Positions 1 to 10,365 of a stretch of DNA of 33,044 nucleotides are shown here, piece by piece. Below the pieces are notes generated by a model, which was given only the letters and a program-made list of their open reading frames with translations, had not been told where the DNA came from and ran no database searches. The translations under genes were made by a program, and so were the position numbers. Positions within the stretch are counted from its first letter, which is position 1. Each line of letters starts with the position of its first letter. The DNA is from Gymnopus androsaceus JB14 (taxonomy: Eukaryota; Basidiomycota; Agaricomycetes; Agaricales; Omphalotaceae), in contig ML769687.1 in assembly GCA_009733575.1 (NCBI GenBank), forward strand, positions 49,025 through 82,068, written 5' to 3'.

Positions 1-35
1 TTAACATGGCAGTTACCATAATGATTTATAATTTA

Positions 36-464
36 TAGTGTGTGACTCGGGTCAGGTTGGGTGCCCAAAACATCAACCCAACCTGGAGCCAAGGCTATAC
101 CCATACCTGGTTCGACAGGTATGGGTTTCTCATGGTTGGGTTCGGTTACAGTTTTCCCCAGACACCAGGAATCCCATATAGAAATACAAACCAATAATGA
201 CATCATAACCAAAAAGAACTCGAATTTTTTTTGTGATATGACATCATAATTGAGGGTTCAGGTATTCTTGTATCAAAAAAAAAACAGTACAGTACTACAA
301 ATTTACTAAGATCAAGTACAGCTATGAGATCAATACGCAAAAATATTCTTGACCCTGGATGGATCCAGGTGGGTCTTGGGTCTGCAGAGCTGGACCCAAC
401 CCAACCCAGCACAGCCACCTGACCCGGAAACCTGGCTCACCCAGCATACCTAGGCCACACACTA
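36..464. mobile_element. Non-autonomous hAT-type MITE (TAGTGTGTG family)
   Basis: A 429-bp segment starts TAGTGTGTG and ends CACACACTA, flanked on both sides by the perfect 8-bp direct repeat ATAATTTA (28-35 and 465-472). Eight-base duplications are typical of hAT transposons. The subterminal regions are rich in CAGGTTGGGT and its complement, for example near 54-63 and 395-410. The same ends and subterminal motifs occur on the hAT element whose ends lie at 26706 and 30194, so this is probably a deletion derivative moved by that family's transposase. It encodes no convincing protein. Confidence 0.85.
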
Positions 465-480
465 ATAATTTATATGGTAA

Positions 481-690
481 TGTTTTAACCATACTCATAC
501 AGTGCCAGCATGACCATATTTTATAGTGCCACTGTAATCATACTGGTGCCACTGTAAATATAGTGCCACTTTAACCGATATTCATACAATGCCACCATGA
601 CCATATTTTATAGTGCCACTATGACCATATTTTACAGTGCCACTCTAATCATATCTATAGAATGTCATCATAACCATATATGGTATGGTG
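481..690. repeat. Degenerate minisatellite (GTGCCACT / GACCATATTTTA units)
   Basis: Loosely repeated units of about 24-30 bases combine AGTGCCACT with GACCATATTTTA; the stretches near 499-541 and 587-628 are nearly identical. The MITE at 36-464 appears to have landed at the left edge of this AT-rich array, since related words (ACCATAATG, ATATGGTAATG) lie on both sides of it. Confidence 0.6.
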
Positions 691-802
691 TATATCCCTA
701 CCCCTGCTGCTGTTTTATGAGAAATTTCTGATTTTTTGTGATTATTATCCATTATTGGGTTTTTTTTGCAAAAGATCCAGGGTCATGTGATTGTGATACA
801 TC

Positions 803-1016
803 CCTGAATATTTTCCACATTTTTTACAATTTTTCCAGGATTTTTCCGGGATTTATGAGGCCTAATTTTCAATTTTTCCGCAAAATAGCCCCTGTGGGTG
901 CTAAAATCAAGTCCCAAATCATGTGACAAAAATTAAAGTCGGTACAGGGTGCATTCCCACTGCCTGAATATTTTCAGTATTTTTCATGATTTTTTCAGTA
1001 TTTATCAAGCCTAATC
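803..1016. repeat. Imperfect direct duplication, AT-rich
   Basis: Two related blocks start CCTGAATATTTTC at about 803 and 963. Both continue through T-rich sequence with ATTTTT, GGATTT or AGTATTTAT words and end in GCCTAAT (near 873 and 1012). They look like a diverged direct duplication of non-coding transposon sequence. No protein-coding signal is visible between about 700 and 1340. Confidence 0.45.
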
Positions 1017-1133
1017 ACCGACATTTTTTTGTCAAAATAAGCGCCGGAGGGCGGGAAATAAGCGCCGGTGAGCGCACTATGCTATAGGTGCCAGTGGGCG
1101 AGCATCGGGCTAGGTGTATCACCTTATCACAAT

Positions 1134-1337
1134 CTTTTTAAAAACTTATGGATAAACAGTATTTGATGGTCTCTGCCATTTTGGGAGGGTGCCGAAGGTG
1201 CCGTGGGCTGCCGAATAAGCGCCCTGGGTGCCAGGCCGGACTTTTAGCAGCTGCCCGGCCATATTCCCGGAGCTCCAGAAGTTATCGTAGCTCTTTACAA
1301 AAGCTCTACGAAGTCTTATCAATATGTTTTTAAAAAG
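1134..1337. mobile_element. Possible small element bounded by 12-bp inverted repeats
   Basis: CTTTTTAAAAAC at 1134-1145 and its exact reverse complement at 1326-1337 bound a 204-bp GC-richer segment. The word AATAAGCGCC occurs in and just left of it (about 1037, 1052 and 1214). It lies exactly where recognisable copia coding sequence ends, so it may mark the insertion or deletion that removed the 3' part of the copia element. The low sequence complexity of the repeat limits confidence. Confidence 0.3.
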
Positions 1338-1399
1338 CCTTACTGCATACTGTGGTATGACAGGCTGTTCCAACTCGTGACCAATGTTTCTAAATTTCC

Positions 1400-4300
1400 C
1401 AAATTTCCATCCTCCCTTTCAACGGGTTGGATCTGCCTGTCAGAGAAAACTATGTTCCTCTCTGTCGTGACAGTGTGACATGTTGGCCAGTAGATGTAAT
1501 GACCATTTGATTCGGGTTTGAGTCCTATCCAGCGTCCTTCTTGGGCCTGTGGTTCCAATTTGCCAGGTTCCTTTTCTCGTTTGACATAAACAATACTGCC
1601 AAAGATTTGAAGATTAGTAATGTCTGGTTTAATACCAAACTGTTTCTCGTATGGAGTAGCCATTCCAATGGCTTTCTTTGGCATCCTGTCCAAACATATA
1701 CCGCATATTTCATCATGAATCCCCAAAGCCATTTTGGGAGTCCTGATGAGATCAAAAGACTTCAAACTGCATTCAGCAATGTTCAATGTGCGCATTCTGC
1801 TATACCATTGTGTTCCGGGGTGTCATGTACTGTGAGACATCGTCGTGTTCCAATACGTTCCAGATATGCCATGAATTTGTTACTGAGAAATTCTCCCCCT
1901 CAATCAGAGTGGAGAACTTTAACAGTTGTGCTGTATTGAGTTTGGAGACCTGTTTGGAGAACCACATACTGTGTGAATGACTTGTCCTTTGACTTCATTT
2001 GGGGTTCCTCCAACCAATCAGTTGCTTCGTCAACTAAAGTCAGTGTGTAAGTGCAATGGTTTACCATCCTGACTTGTGATGGTCCCCACACGTCCATGTG
2101 GAAGATGTCTCCAAAATTTTCCGCATGTGGAGATAATCGCATCTGAGTGATAGGGTACCTGGATGCTTTCCCAAGCATACAAGCACGGCATTCTGGTTCG
2201 TCCATTTGCTTCGGATCCAATCCGATTCCACGAACCTGGTTGTCTCGGAACATATGCTTTATGTAAGCATAGTTGAGATGACCTAAGATGCAGTGTGCCT
2301 CGTAAAGAGATACCAATCTGCCGATCTTGGTCGAATAAGCATGTTCCCGTGATGGGATCTGGTATAGTCCGTTAGTCTTTGGGATAACTCCCACAAGTTT
2401 CCCCTGGTGATCTCTGATCGTCATTTTACCATTTGCAGTATGGATGGCGTAGCCATCATCGTCGAGTTTTCCCAGTGATACGAGTGTGTTGGGAGTGTCT
2501 GGACATAGAAGCGTGTGATGGAGCTTTAGCATCTGGACTTCATGTCCATATGTGGGGAGATTGAGATGGATTGTGCCAGAGATGTTTGCCGTGAAGGTTT
2601 CCGCGTTGGCAGCCTGAATGACTCGTGTTGGAATCTCTCTTTGATTCCTGAGTTTGCCGGTGAGTGGCGTCATGTGGGTAGAGCATCCGGAGTCAAAAAG
2701 AATTGCTCTGTAACTGTGGGCTGCAGTGTAAGCATCGACGTATACTTCTTCCTCCTCTTCATCATTAAGAGTAAGAGGTGGCGGACTGTCAACTTTGATG
2801 TTTTGCACTGTATCAGAATTGTATTTCTGACATCTATTGTTGCTCGGCGATGAAAGAGCTAATTCAAATTTATCAGCTATTTCGGAAAAATTGAAGACAA
2901 GATTCCCATGCTTAGCGGGAATTTTGATTGCTGCCCATGATGACTCTGGTACTTCCTCAATCATGGATGAGGATGCCACTTTGCTGTTCTTTGGCCTATC
3001 TCTCCAGTTTCCATCTGACTTCTTCTTTTGCTTCTCTTTAGGAGCCTTCGTCTCCTTGGCCTCGTTGGCCTGACTGCGTTTCTCCGATGGACATTGATTT
3101 CCAAAATGACCTTTACCTCCGCAGTTGTAACAAACAGAGTCCTGACGACTCGTTGATCCTCCGCGGCCTCTGCCTCTGCCTCGGGAATTTCCCCTAAAGG
3201 AATTTCCATGACCTCGGAAACCTCCTCTTCCCCTGTTACCGGCATAGTTTGCTGATTCCTTCTTGTGATCATGTCGCATTTGGTGTACCATTGATTCAGC
3301 ACAAATGGTAGAGATGAGCTCCGCAGGATTGAGCTTCTTGTCGGATTTAGCAGAGAAAACAGCCAATGTGTTTACGGTAGCTTTGAAGGTGTCGGGGACA
3401 GAGGACATAATGGTATTGATGAATATATTGTCGTTGATATCAATTCCTCTAGTCGTGAGGTCATTGCGGATGCTGATCATATCGTCCAAATGTTTATTGA
3501 CCTTGGATGGGTCCATGCATCACATAGTGTGGAGTCGTCTTTGTAAAAATGATTCAGTAAGAGCGTTTTTAGAATCATAATCAGCGAGTAAATTTTCCCA
3601 CAACTGCTTCGTGTTGTTGTAGTGCCTATACCTTCGGAATATTCCATCTGATGATTGCATTAAGCAAATCACTATCCTTTCCCCTGTGCTCGTCATTTGA
3701 TCCTTGGGCAAGATCAGGTTGCGGATTCCATTCCAAATAACGCTGATAGCCAATAGATCTGGCTGCGAATTCCACTCAAGTTTTCCATGTGTCCCAGTTT
3801 GATCCGTCTGACTTTAAGGTTGTAACCTTATCAAAGGCTTTGTTTGCTTTTGACATTTCGTCGTTGTCGTCAGAATCAGCAATTAAAGCGCCTGGTGATC
3901 CGGAATCTGATGGCAATGGGGATCTGTGTGGAGAAGGTGGTTCCATATTTGAATATGGAAATTGGGGTCAGTGCCCTGTGGAGATGGTTGTGGAGGGGTA
4001 GGTGGGGTTGGTTCGCGTTTCGATGCAGGTGACTGGGATGGAGCGGGAGTATGCTGTTGTGAGGATGATGCTATAGGTTGAGCAACAGGTGCTTCAGTAT
4101 CCTCTTCTTCATCATTGTCCTCGTCGTCGGCGATGTGTCGTAGGTGGGTTCTGATAATTGCCTCCTGATCTTTCACAATGGGTTTCACAAAATTCGCTAA
4201 TTTACCTGTCCAAGATACATCGTATCAATTTAGGCAATGTTGTTTGTCGCACTGGCTCCACTTTCCAGTAGTTCAGTTCTTGTACCTGTCAACTAATTTG

Positions 4301-4489
4301 TCGATGTCAAAGATGTGTGGGTGTCCTTTACAAGGAACAGTGTCGTCTGTGGGAGGTAATGGTGCTGATCTCTGCTGTGGCGTTACAGCTTTGCTACTCA
4401 ATGAGCTGGCTTGTTCCAATGCAATGGAACATTGTTGAGTTACTGGTGGTGGTGCTTGTTGTGATGATTTTATCTCCTGTCGAGTTCAT
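1400..4489 (-). pseudogene. copia gag-pol pseudogene (Gag, protease, integrase)
   Basis: The longest open stretch is 3516-1900 (538 codons). It carries the C-terminal part of Gag, a Gly/Arg-rich region, a zinc knuckle CYNCGGKGHFGNQC (residues 129-142, C-C-H-C), the protease motif LFDSGCSTHM, the integrase zinc-binding HCILGH...CRAC segment and the first catalytic aspartate in HMDVWGP. An in-frame TGA then follows HSD exactly where the family has Arg before GGEF. Beyond it come EHNGIAE, WLWGFMMKYAVYVW and KAIGMATPYEKQFG, scattered over shifting frames to about 1420. Upstream, Gag sequence (KSDGSNWDTWKT, then a TAG; KQLWENLLADYDSKNALTES) is also broken by stops and frameshifts. The probable Gag start region is near 4489. 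The gene cannot make a functional polyprotein; with no RT present it is dead. Confidence 0.85.
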
Positions 4490-4560
4490 AGTGGTGGAGG
4501 ATCTGGCCTGGGTGGCATGAACAAGCGTTACGGCAATATGATGCGTCAATGGTTAAAGCC

Positions 4561-4573
4561 GGGGCCCATAACC
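4561..4573 (-). other. Primer-binding site, half-tRNA (initiator Met) type
   Basis: On the minus strand GGTTATGGGCCCC starts directly inside the 5' LTR edge. Its complement contains GGGCCCATAACC, which matches the anticodon stem-loop of an initiator tRNA-Met (anticodon CAU) rather than the tRNA 3' end. This is the priming mode known for copia of Drosophila, where a tRNA fragment cut in the anticodon loop is the primer. Confidence 0.7.
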
Positions 4574-4936
4574 TATTAGAGTTATGTTCCTAAATAGGAA
4601 GTAGCAGCAGTAAGCCCACACAGGACTTAGTAGTAACAATCACACAGATCGATGGGGGACGACAATGATATTACAGGGTACGGTACTAGGCTTTATATAC
4701 AGTCCTATGTACAAACGATATATCGGGCAAGTGGCTACTGCGTGAATATATGTGGCTACTGTCCATACGGTAAAGTGGGTACTGCGAGAGAGCAAGTGGA
4801 TACGGTGAGAGACTGAGTGGAGTCTGCGAGACGATAACAGTGGAGTGCATGGGATGGTGATACAAACAAGTGGAGATTACGAGAAAGCATTCCATGTATA
4901 GTTCAATAGAATATATTTACCTTTGATATTCCAACA
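4574..4936 (-). repeat. copia 5' LTR (363 bp)
   Basis: On the minus strand the LTR runs from TGTTGGAATATC at 4936 to CTCTAATA at 4574, the last TA presumably a mutated CA. A TATA box, TATATAAAG, is at 4699-4691 on the minus strand, about 240 bases into the LTR. The interior contains repeated CCACTT words (GTAGCCACTTG, GTACCCACTTT, GTATCCACTTG). No second LTR is found in the window. Confidence 0.75.
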
Positions 4937-5345
4937 GTGAGGCCACAGCTGAGCAAGATGCCAAACTGTGGCTTTATCCATGGGGTTGGTTTATTATCCC
5001 ACAGTTTTTCTGTCTGTTCCCAGATTTCTTTCTGGCCTGGGGCTTTACATTCAAAAAGGATGCGTTCCATGGACTCAGATGTGCCACAGTGCTGGCATAT
5101 CCCTCTAGTTTCATAGCCTGGAATAGAGTCCTAGTATTCTCCAACCTTGTAGCCACCATGTGCAGCCATCCATAGGAAGTAGCAGACCTTCCTGCCAAGG
5201 TCTTTGTGGCGCAGTGACTTCCATAGCATTCCCTCTGTTGGGGTTTTACCACAAATTTCACTTGCACAGGCTTTTGCCCTTCCAATACCCATTCGTGTTG
5301 CCCGCCTGTCTAGGGCAATCCTGTATGTTAAGGTTTTCATCTTTT
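4937..5345 (-). pseudogene. LINE reverse-transcriptase C-terminal fragment (zinc-binding domain)
   Basis: From about 5340 downward the minus strand reads through MLWKSLRHKDLGRKVCYFLW, GGYKVGEY, then TAG in place of the usual Trp, then IPGYETRGICQHCGTSES, ILFECKAPGQKEIWEQ and PQFGILLSCGLT. This is the zinc-binding tail (zf-RVT region) found after the reverse transcriptase of fungal non-LTR retrotransposons; WKSLRHKD, PGYE, CKAPGQ and the final LGCGL-like motif are characteristic. The His normally found before ILxxC is Arg here (SMERILFEC). Only this tail is present: the 5' side stops at about 5345 where the DUF6534 copy begins, and the 3' side is cut by the copia LTR at 4936. Confidence 0.75.
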
Positions 5346-5370
5346 TCTGTCTGATGAACTTGTATGCAAG

Positions 5371-7027
5371 TGATTACTCGAGCTAAATTTCAATAGATGC
5401 GCAGATCTCATAATCACAGGCTCAATGATCTACTACCTTGACCTCCGTTTCCGGGTCGAGCACCCAAGTGATTACCGTGCCCCGCAGTACGTGCGGAATA
5501 TCTGTCGGGCGTTCCTGCTAATTTCTTTCACCAGACGCTTTCGTCGAATCATTGTCCGCACCATTGAGTGCAACCTTCTGTCTCTTTTAGCTCAAGCCAA
5601 CGTTGTTGGTCTGTTCAATCAGGGTAACACCGGATTTTACTATAGTACGTCCTACGTCCTTTCCTCAGGTTGAATACTTTTTTTACCTTGCTTTGGCAGT
5701 CATTTCGGACATGATACTTGCTAAAGTTTATACATTCTCTCTACTTGTTTCCTGTACGCTTATCGACTCTTCGTATTCCTTCTTTCCTCGACTATTTTCT
5801 TCTTATTAAAACCATAATCCTGTAGTGAACAGCCGTCCAACTGGCAATAACTATGGGAATAGCAAAACGAGCCTCTCTTCATACAGAGGAGGAGACGTAG
5901 AGTTAAATGCTCTTGTTGACTGGCCCCATGTGTAGCTATTCTACTAGTATTCTTGTACTAGTTAGTTGTGTTGACGGAGCCGGTGCCAGTGCCCACCTCC
6001 GTAGTGTTGTTCCGGTCTCGACATTTCGTCGAGACGTGTATACTGTTAGGTTTGGTTACTTTAGTCACCTATAATTTGTTAGTAGTACTACTTAAATAAA
6101 GTGGAAAGAGTTAGGTGCATACGACATTACCTGGAGCTAGTCACTGCAACTGAAAATGCGCCTCAGTAATCAATCGTGATCGTAGAGAACGCGTATATCT
6201 GCTACAAGGGTAACTTGTTGATCGAAGAATGTGATTGACGCGGATCACTGTGATAAGCTGAAGTTCAAAGCGGGGGATTTTGGCACGGTTCCGGATTTCG
6301 AATCTGGAACTGCTGAAGTCTGAGTAACTGAAGTAATCAAAGCTTTAATACAGCAACAGCGTATATAAATTGCCTCGACAAAACTTCGGGATCGGAACAA
6401 CACTGCAGAGGCGGGCACTGGCATCCGCTCTGTGAATACAACTAACTAGTACAAGTAGATTAACTATACATGAGCCTCGTCACTGAGAGCGTTTAAGTCT
6501 ATGTCTCCCCCTCTGTATTCAGTGAGACTTTTGCTACTGGTCCCACGCTCATTGTCAGTTGGGCGACTGTTCACTGAAGAATAACCACGTTGAGGAGAGA
6601 GAGCTGAGGGAGAGAGGAAAACAAAGAGAGGATAAACGTACAGGAAACAAGTAGAGAGAATGTATAAATTTTCGCAAGCACCATCTCCGTAATGACTATC
6701 AAAGCAAGGTGAGGTTAAATAACATTCAACTTGAGGAAAGGACGTAGGACGTACTATAGTAAAATCCAATGTTACTCTGATTGAACAGGCCAACAGCGAT
6801 GGCTTGAGTGCAAAGGGACAGCAGGTTGCATTCCACGGTGCGGACAATTATTCGGCGGAAGCGTCTAATGAAAAAGAAAGTTAGCAGCGAGGCCGACGGA
6901 TATTACGAACGTACTGCGGGGTATGGTAGCCATTTTGGTGCTCAATTCGGAAACGGAGGTCAAGGTAGTAGATCATTGAGCCTGTAATTATGACATCCAC
7001 GCCTCTATTGCATGATTAGCTCGAGTA
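5371..7027. repeat. Long imperfect inverted repeat (convergent DUF6534 copies)
   Basis: The plus strand from 5371 to about 6070 is similar to the minus strand from 7027 to about 6330, including introns, the coding 3' half of a DUF6534 gene and 3' flanking sequence (for example ACTAGTTAGTTGT at 5957-5969 and on the minus strand near 6450). The spacer is about 260 bp. The similarity at introns and flanks shows a DNA-level inverted duplication, while differences in nearly every line show it is not recent. Confidence 0.75.
5405..5935 (+). pseudogene. DUF6534 membrane-protein gene, 5'-truncated copy
   Basis: Four exons of the 3' half of a DUF6534 gene can be read: 5405-5486 (LIITGSMIYYLDLR), 5535-5644 (RFRRIIVRTIECNLLS, LFNQGNTGFYY), 5700-5753 (ISDMILAKVYTFSLLVS) and 5826-5935 (LNSRPTGNNYGN, ending DWPHV and TAG). 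The three introns are GT-AG and place the hallmark AKVYTFSLLVSLNSR across the last junction, as in the family. DUF6534 proteins are multi-spanning membrane proteins of agaricomycetes with unknown function. The first half (start codon and about four membrane segments) is absent: LINE sequence lies directly upstream. All visible splice sites and the reading are intact, so the loss may be recent, but the copy cannot make a full protein. Confidence 0.7.
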
Positions 7028-8014
7028 CTTATAGATTCTAATTAAGAACAACGTACACGGAACCTCCCAGCCATATGTAGTTCACAGGTCTATAAGAACT
7101 TAGTTAGCGGTTAAGGTGGTTTATTACAGATGAAGTACTTACAGAAGGAGGACGAAATCCGCGATCAAATGGTGTGTTGCTAGAACGTGTACAATCCAAG
7201 CGATGGAACCTGTAAATATTTACGCGTGTGTTAGATGTATGAGAAGCGAAATCCCGTACACCAGCCCACTATGGAGAGACATCCTACTGCTATAGGCAAA
7301 ATCCAGTTCCTTCTCATCGACATTATCCAAAGGCGCCACGCATAGAAGAGCTGCACAACTAGACCACACATTGAGCTGCAAGTAGTAACCGGTTGCATAA
7401 GTGATAGTGCATAACAAATGCCGGCGCTATCTCACAAGAAGGAAGCTTCAGCGGGGAACGCCCAGTGGGTGTACCTCAATGCAGCGGGATCTGAAGAGCA
7501 AAGGTGGTTAGTAGGTCGCCAATAGAATGGCTCCCGACTTACTCGCGTAATTTGCGACAGCCCAGTCATAATTCAAGATACCTGCCAAAACATGAGGAGG
7601 TTCAAAGTTCGGGTTGTTACAACGTCGCACAACACCGACCAGTCGCAACAGTGTCACTAATGCATAAGCTGACACATATAATAACCAGGGTCTTGATCCA
7701 CCATGGATCAGCGGGGAACTTTGAGAAATAGGTCCATGCTGGCGAAAGGTTTGGCGTAAGTACCGTGAATGAGGGCCGATGGAGGTTCACTGACTGACAG
7801 AAAGCACGATACCCATCGTTAGGTACTGTAATGATACCACTTGAGCCCAATCCATGTGGGATGAGACTGGTACGCACCGAAAGGTAATTGCTGACAACCT
7901 ATGCACTGCCATTATTAGCCTCCTCGAATGGAGATTTACCTCGAAGAGACTCACCACTGCTCCAAGTGAAAGATTAATCTGGGCCTGCTCTGCTGCAGAA
8001 AGGCTTGACATCAT
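6464..8014 (-). CDS. DUF6534-domain multi-spanning membrane protein (paralogue B)
   Basis: Reading downward from ATG at 8014 (or 8011): exon 1 MSSLSAAEQAQINLSLGA; then TYFSKFPADPWWIKTL; LNYDWAVANYA; DPAALRYTHWAFPAEASF spliced over a 60-nt GT-AG intron to SMCGLVVQLFYAWRLWIMS; RRNWILPIAVGCLSIVG; a less certain exon (SIAWIVHVLATHHLIADF); DVIITGSMIYYLDLR; RFRRIIVRTVECNLLS; GFYY, ITEMVLAKIYTFSLLVS and finally LNSRPTDNERG to a TAG at 6466-6464. These match in order the N-terminus, first cytosolic loop, YAWR motif, TGSM motif and LNSR end of DUF6534 proteins. Function is unknown for the family; it is predicted to sit in a membrane. I could not place every splice site (first third, and the step after CLSIVG), so it may be a gene with unusual introns or an early pseudogene. 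It converges on the truncated copy at 5405-5935. Confidence 0.6.
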
Positions 8015-9035
8015 GAATTTCAACTAGTGTTTTGGAGAACAGTGAGTGGTCTGGGTGGGCACTAGGGTGCGACAATCGTAGCATGCCAAAATTTATACGT
8101 ATAATAAGGTTATCTGGAGACATCGTCACTATGACAGACTTAGTTTAATGAGCAAGGGTCGCCACTAGCCGCGCAAATACGAAGAAGTCGAAATTGGGTT
8201 GACTATTCGCCCCTGAGTGATTTAGCTGGACCTTTTTCGCTAGCTAACACACCGATCGACGCCCGCCGAAATTTTTAGACTTGGAGAGGCTACTTCAAAC
8301 AGTGCATCCAATGTATACACTGGCTCCTTAACGCCACCGTGGCAGCTCTCAGACAGCTCTCAGACAGCTCACATGGTAAGTCGGTCGTGCGATGTGAATT
8401 TACTCTTGGAACTTACCGTTGCTGAGTATTCTTCAGTGAGCTATGCACAATAATGTAGCATATAGATTTCAACATTCATGCTTGATCTGCTCTACGAGGT
8501 TTCGACGAGAAGAAGGAGCCAGTTGAATGCGGGATGACTCGAATTGGGATTGCTGAGTCTAAGCAATGAATTCTAGGTCAGAATTGAGTTTCGTATGTAT
8601 AGAAGGACGTACACACAAATCAACCTTGAGCTCAATCAGGGTAGCAAGAAACTCACGAGGTCGCATACCCTCGTATAACCTTCCATAGCACTAGCTTCTT
8701 CATTCCAAATTCAACGCCGAGTCTTGCGTAGCAACCTCCTACAAACCTCCTGCGGAACGAGTGGAAGAGAAGAAGAGTTGGGTTATCTGTAAATTGAAAT
8801 AATAATAATAATCTGTTGCTTGATCAGAGATTGGATGAGATGAGAAGGCGTTCAGGAGAGTTGAAGGTGTGGAAAACCATCGGCATCCCAGTGAGGATGC
8901 ATAGAGAAGGTCAAAGTCGAGGAAGACGCCCAAAGGACCCAATGGGCGCTTGTTTGTTTGTCCTTCCTCCAATAATCTTTACCGCTCACTGCAGCGACGC
9001 GCTGGCAACCACCTTCTTTTCCGCTGCATCCTAAC
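8015..9035. other. Intergenic region, no gene assigned
   Basis: No convincing coding sequence is visible between the divergent DUF6534 paralogue and the glycosyltransferase gene. The only structure noted is a short direct repeat CAGCTCTCAGA in tandem near 8342-8368. The region presumably holds both promoters, but I see no clear TATA box that decides a start. Confidence 0.4.
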
Positions 9036-10365
9036 ATGGCAACCTCCTGGGCCTTCCGTCGAGTTTTCCTCCTACTCTTCATAATTTTCTTGGTTTTAAC
9101 GACAATCAGTACTTTGTACATGTACATGGATGGAGCACTTGATCCGTACATTCACGATTACACTCGGCCACCTTCTACCTCTTCATTCAAAAACGTGGTA
9201 GAATACCCTTCCCCCGAATATTTCGACTCCTCGAATTCACCTAACCGATCATCCGAAACCCAACTCTCCCTCGGCTTCATCTCCAAAACATACATAATCT
9301 CCCTTCCTCACCGAACCGACCGACGCACGGACATGTCTCGACTCATGGATTTACTAGAATTCGGGAAAGAAGGCGAGGATTGGGTCTATCACGATGGAAC
9401 GTATTCGAATACGAGTTTAATTGGGGATCTGATGAAACAAGTACAGAAACAGAGGATTATCGGTAATGAGGATTACTCCGAGGCGGATACGATCAAGCTA
9501 CCTTTTGCGTGGCCGGAGGATGCGTCGTCTAACTATAGTTCCTCCGATCGCGATATTCCCCCTGCAGGAGCAGAACTTTGGTACTCCCAGCCTCCACCTG
9601 ATGTCGCTCTCCCGCCAACGCCAATGGTCTGCGCCGAGGACGACTTCCGGCTGACCAAGTACACGCCCTCAATGCTCCAATGGAGATTCCTCACCCCAGA
9701 ACGAGTAGCCGCGTACCATTCCCATTTGACGGCAGTGAGGAAAATCGTAGATGATAACGCCAAAGCTCCGACGGAGGGTAAGGATCGAGTAGCGTTGATA
9801 CTGGAAGACGATGTGGACATGGAGGTCGACATTGAAGCGCGCTTGGAGATATTGTTGCCGATGTTGCCAAACGATTGGGATGTGCTTTATCTAGGTACGC
9901 CTTCCATTTACCCGCTCTACTCCTGCTAATGTCCTTCCAGGCTTCTGTTGGTCAACAGAAACAACCCACTCCCCTTTAACCTCCCCTTACCTCGCCCCCT
10001 TGAAGAACCTCTTATATCCTTCTTTCCAACCACGGTGCTTGCACGCATATGCGCTCAGTCCCCGGGGCGCAGTTAAATTCCTTACGCACCTCCGACACAC
10101 GCAGTTTGCTTATGGGAGGTGAGCCGATTGATCTCTTCCTACACTCTTTACTCATACTCATTTATGTCCGCTGCGTAGGTCGGTAGACCTGGCTACCGAA
10201 TGGTTGGTGTGGGAGAAGAGAGTGAAGAGTTTTACGGTGGTTCCGCCTGTCATCATCCAACGCAAGGTTAGCAAGACGGATATTACACTCGAAGGAGGGG
10301 CGGTGTGGAAAGAAAAGTTGGAGGAGGGGGTGTTGGGGACTAAGGAGAGTGGGAATGAGGTGTAA
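9036..10365 (+). CDS. Glycosyltransferase family 25 protein (type II membrane)
   Basis: Three exons, 9036-9894, 9941-10118 and 10179-10365, joined over GT-AG introns of 46 and 60 nt, give a 407-residue protein. Residues about 9-30 form a single hydrophobic anchor (VFLLLFIIFLVLTTISTLY) preceded by Arg residues, as in Golgi type II glycosyltransferases. TYIISLPHRTDRR (about 85-97) is the family-25 N-terminal signature and ALILEDDVDME (about 249-259) supplies the acidic metal/nucleotide-sugar motif. ERVAAYHSHLTAVRKI is the conserved helix before it, and HAYALSPRGAVKFL in exon 2 is the typical downstream block. The start is the first ATG of the frame, with the anchor right after it. The family (LPS galactosyltransferases, collagen Gal-transferases) transfers sugars from nucleotide donors; the acceptor in fungi is not known. 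No breaks are visible; I regard it as a working gene. Confidence 0.85.

Larger units (their letters stand above)
1340..4936 (-). mobile_element. Ty1/copia LTR retrotransposon, 3'-truncated, degenerate
   Basis: Reading on the minus strand from 4936: a 5' LTR (4936-4574), a primer-binding site (4573-4561), a leader, then gag, protease and integrase remnants down to about 1420. The reverse transcriptase, RNase H and 3' LTR are missing. The gene order protease-integrase before the expected RT, and the integrase GGEF/HNGIAE signature, are diagnostic of the copia group. The element sits in a LINE fragment whose reading runs right up to the LTR edge. The downstream boundary near 1340 coincides with another repeat segment, so I cannot define a target duplication. 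Confidence 0.85.

Noticed and set aside
499..690. CRISPR-like array
   Set aside because: The repeats are degenerate, without constant spacing or unique spacers, and the organism is a eukaryote; it is a minisatellite.
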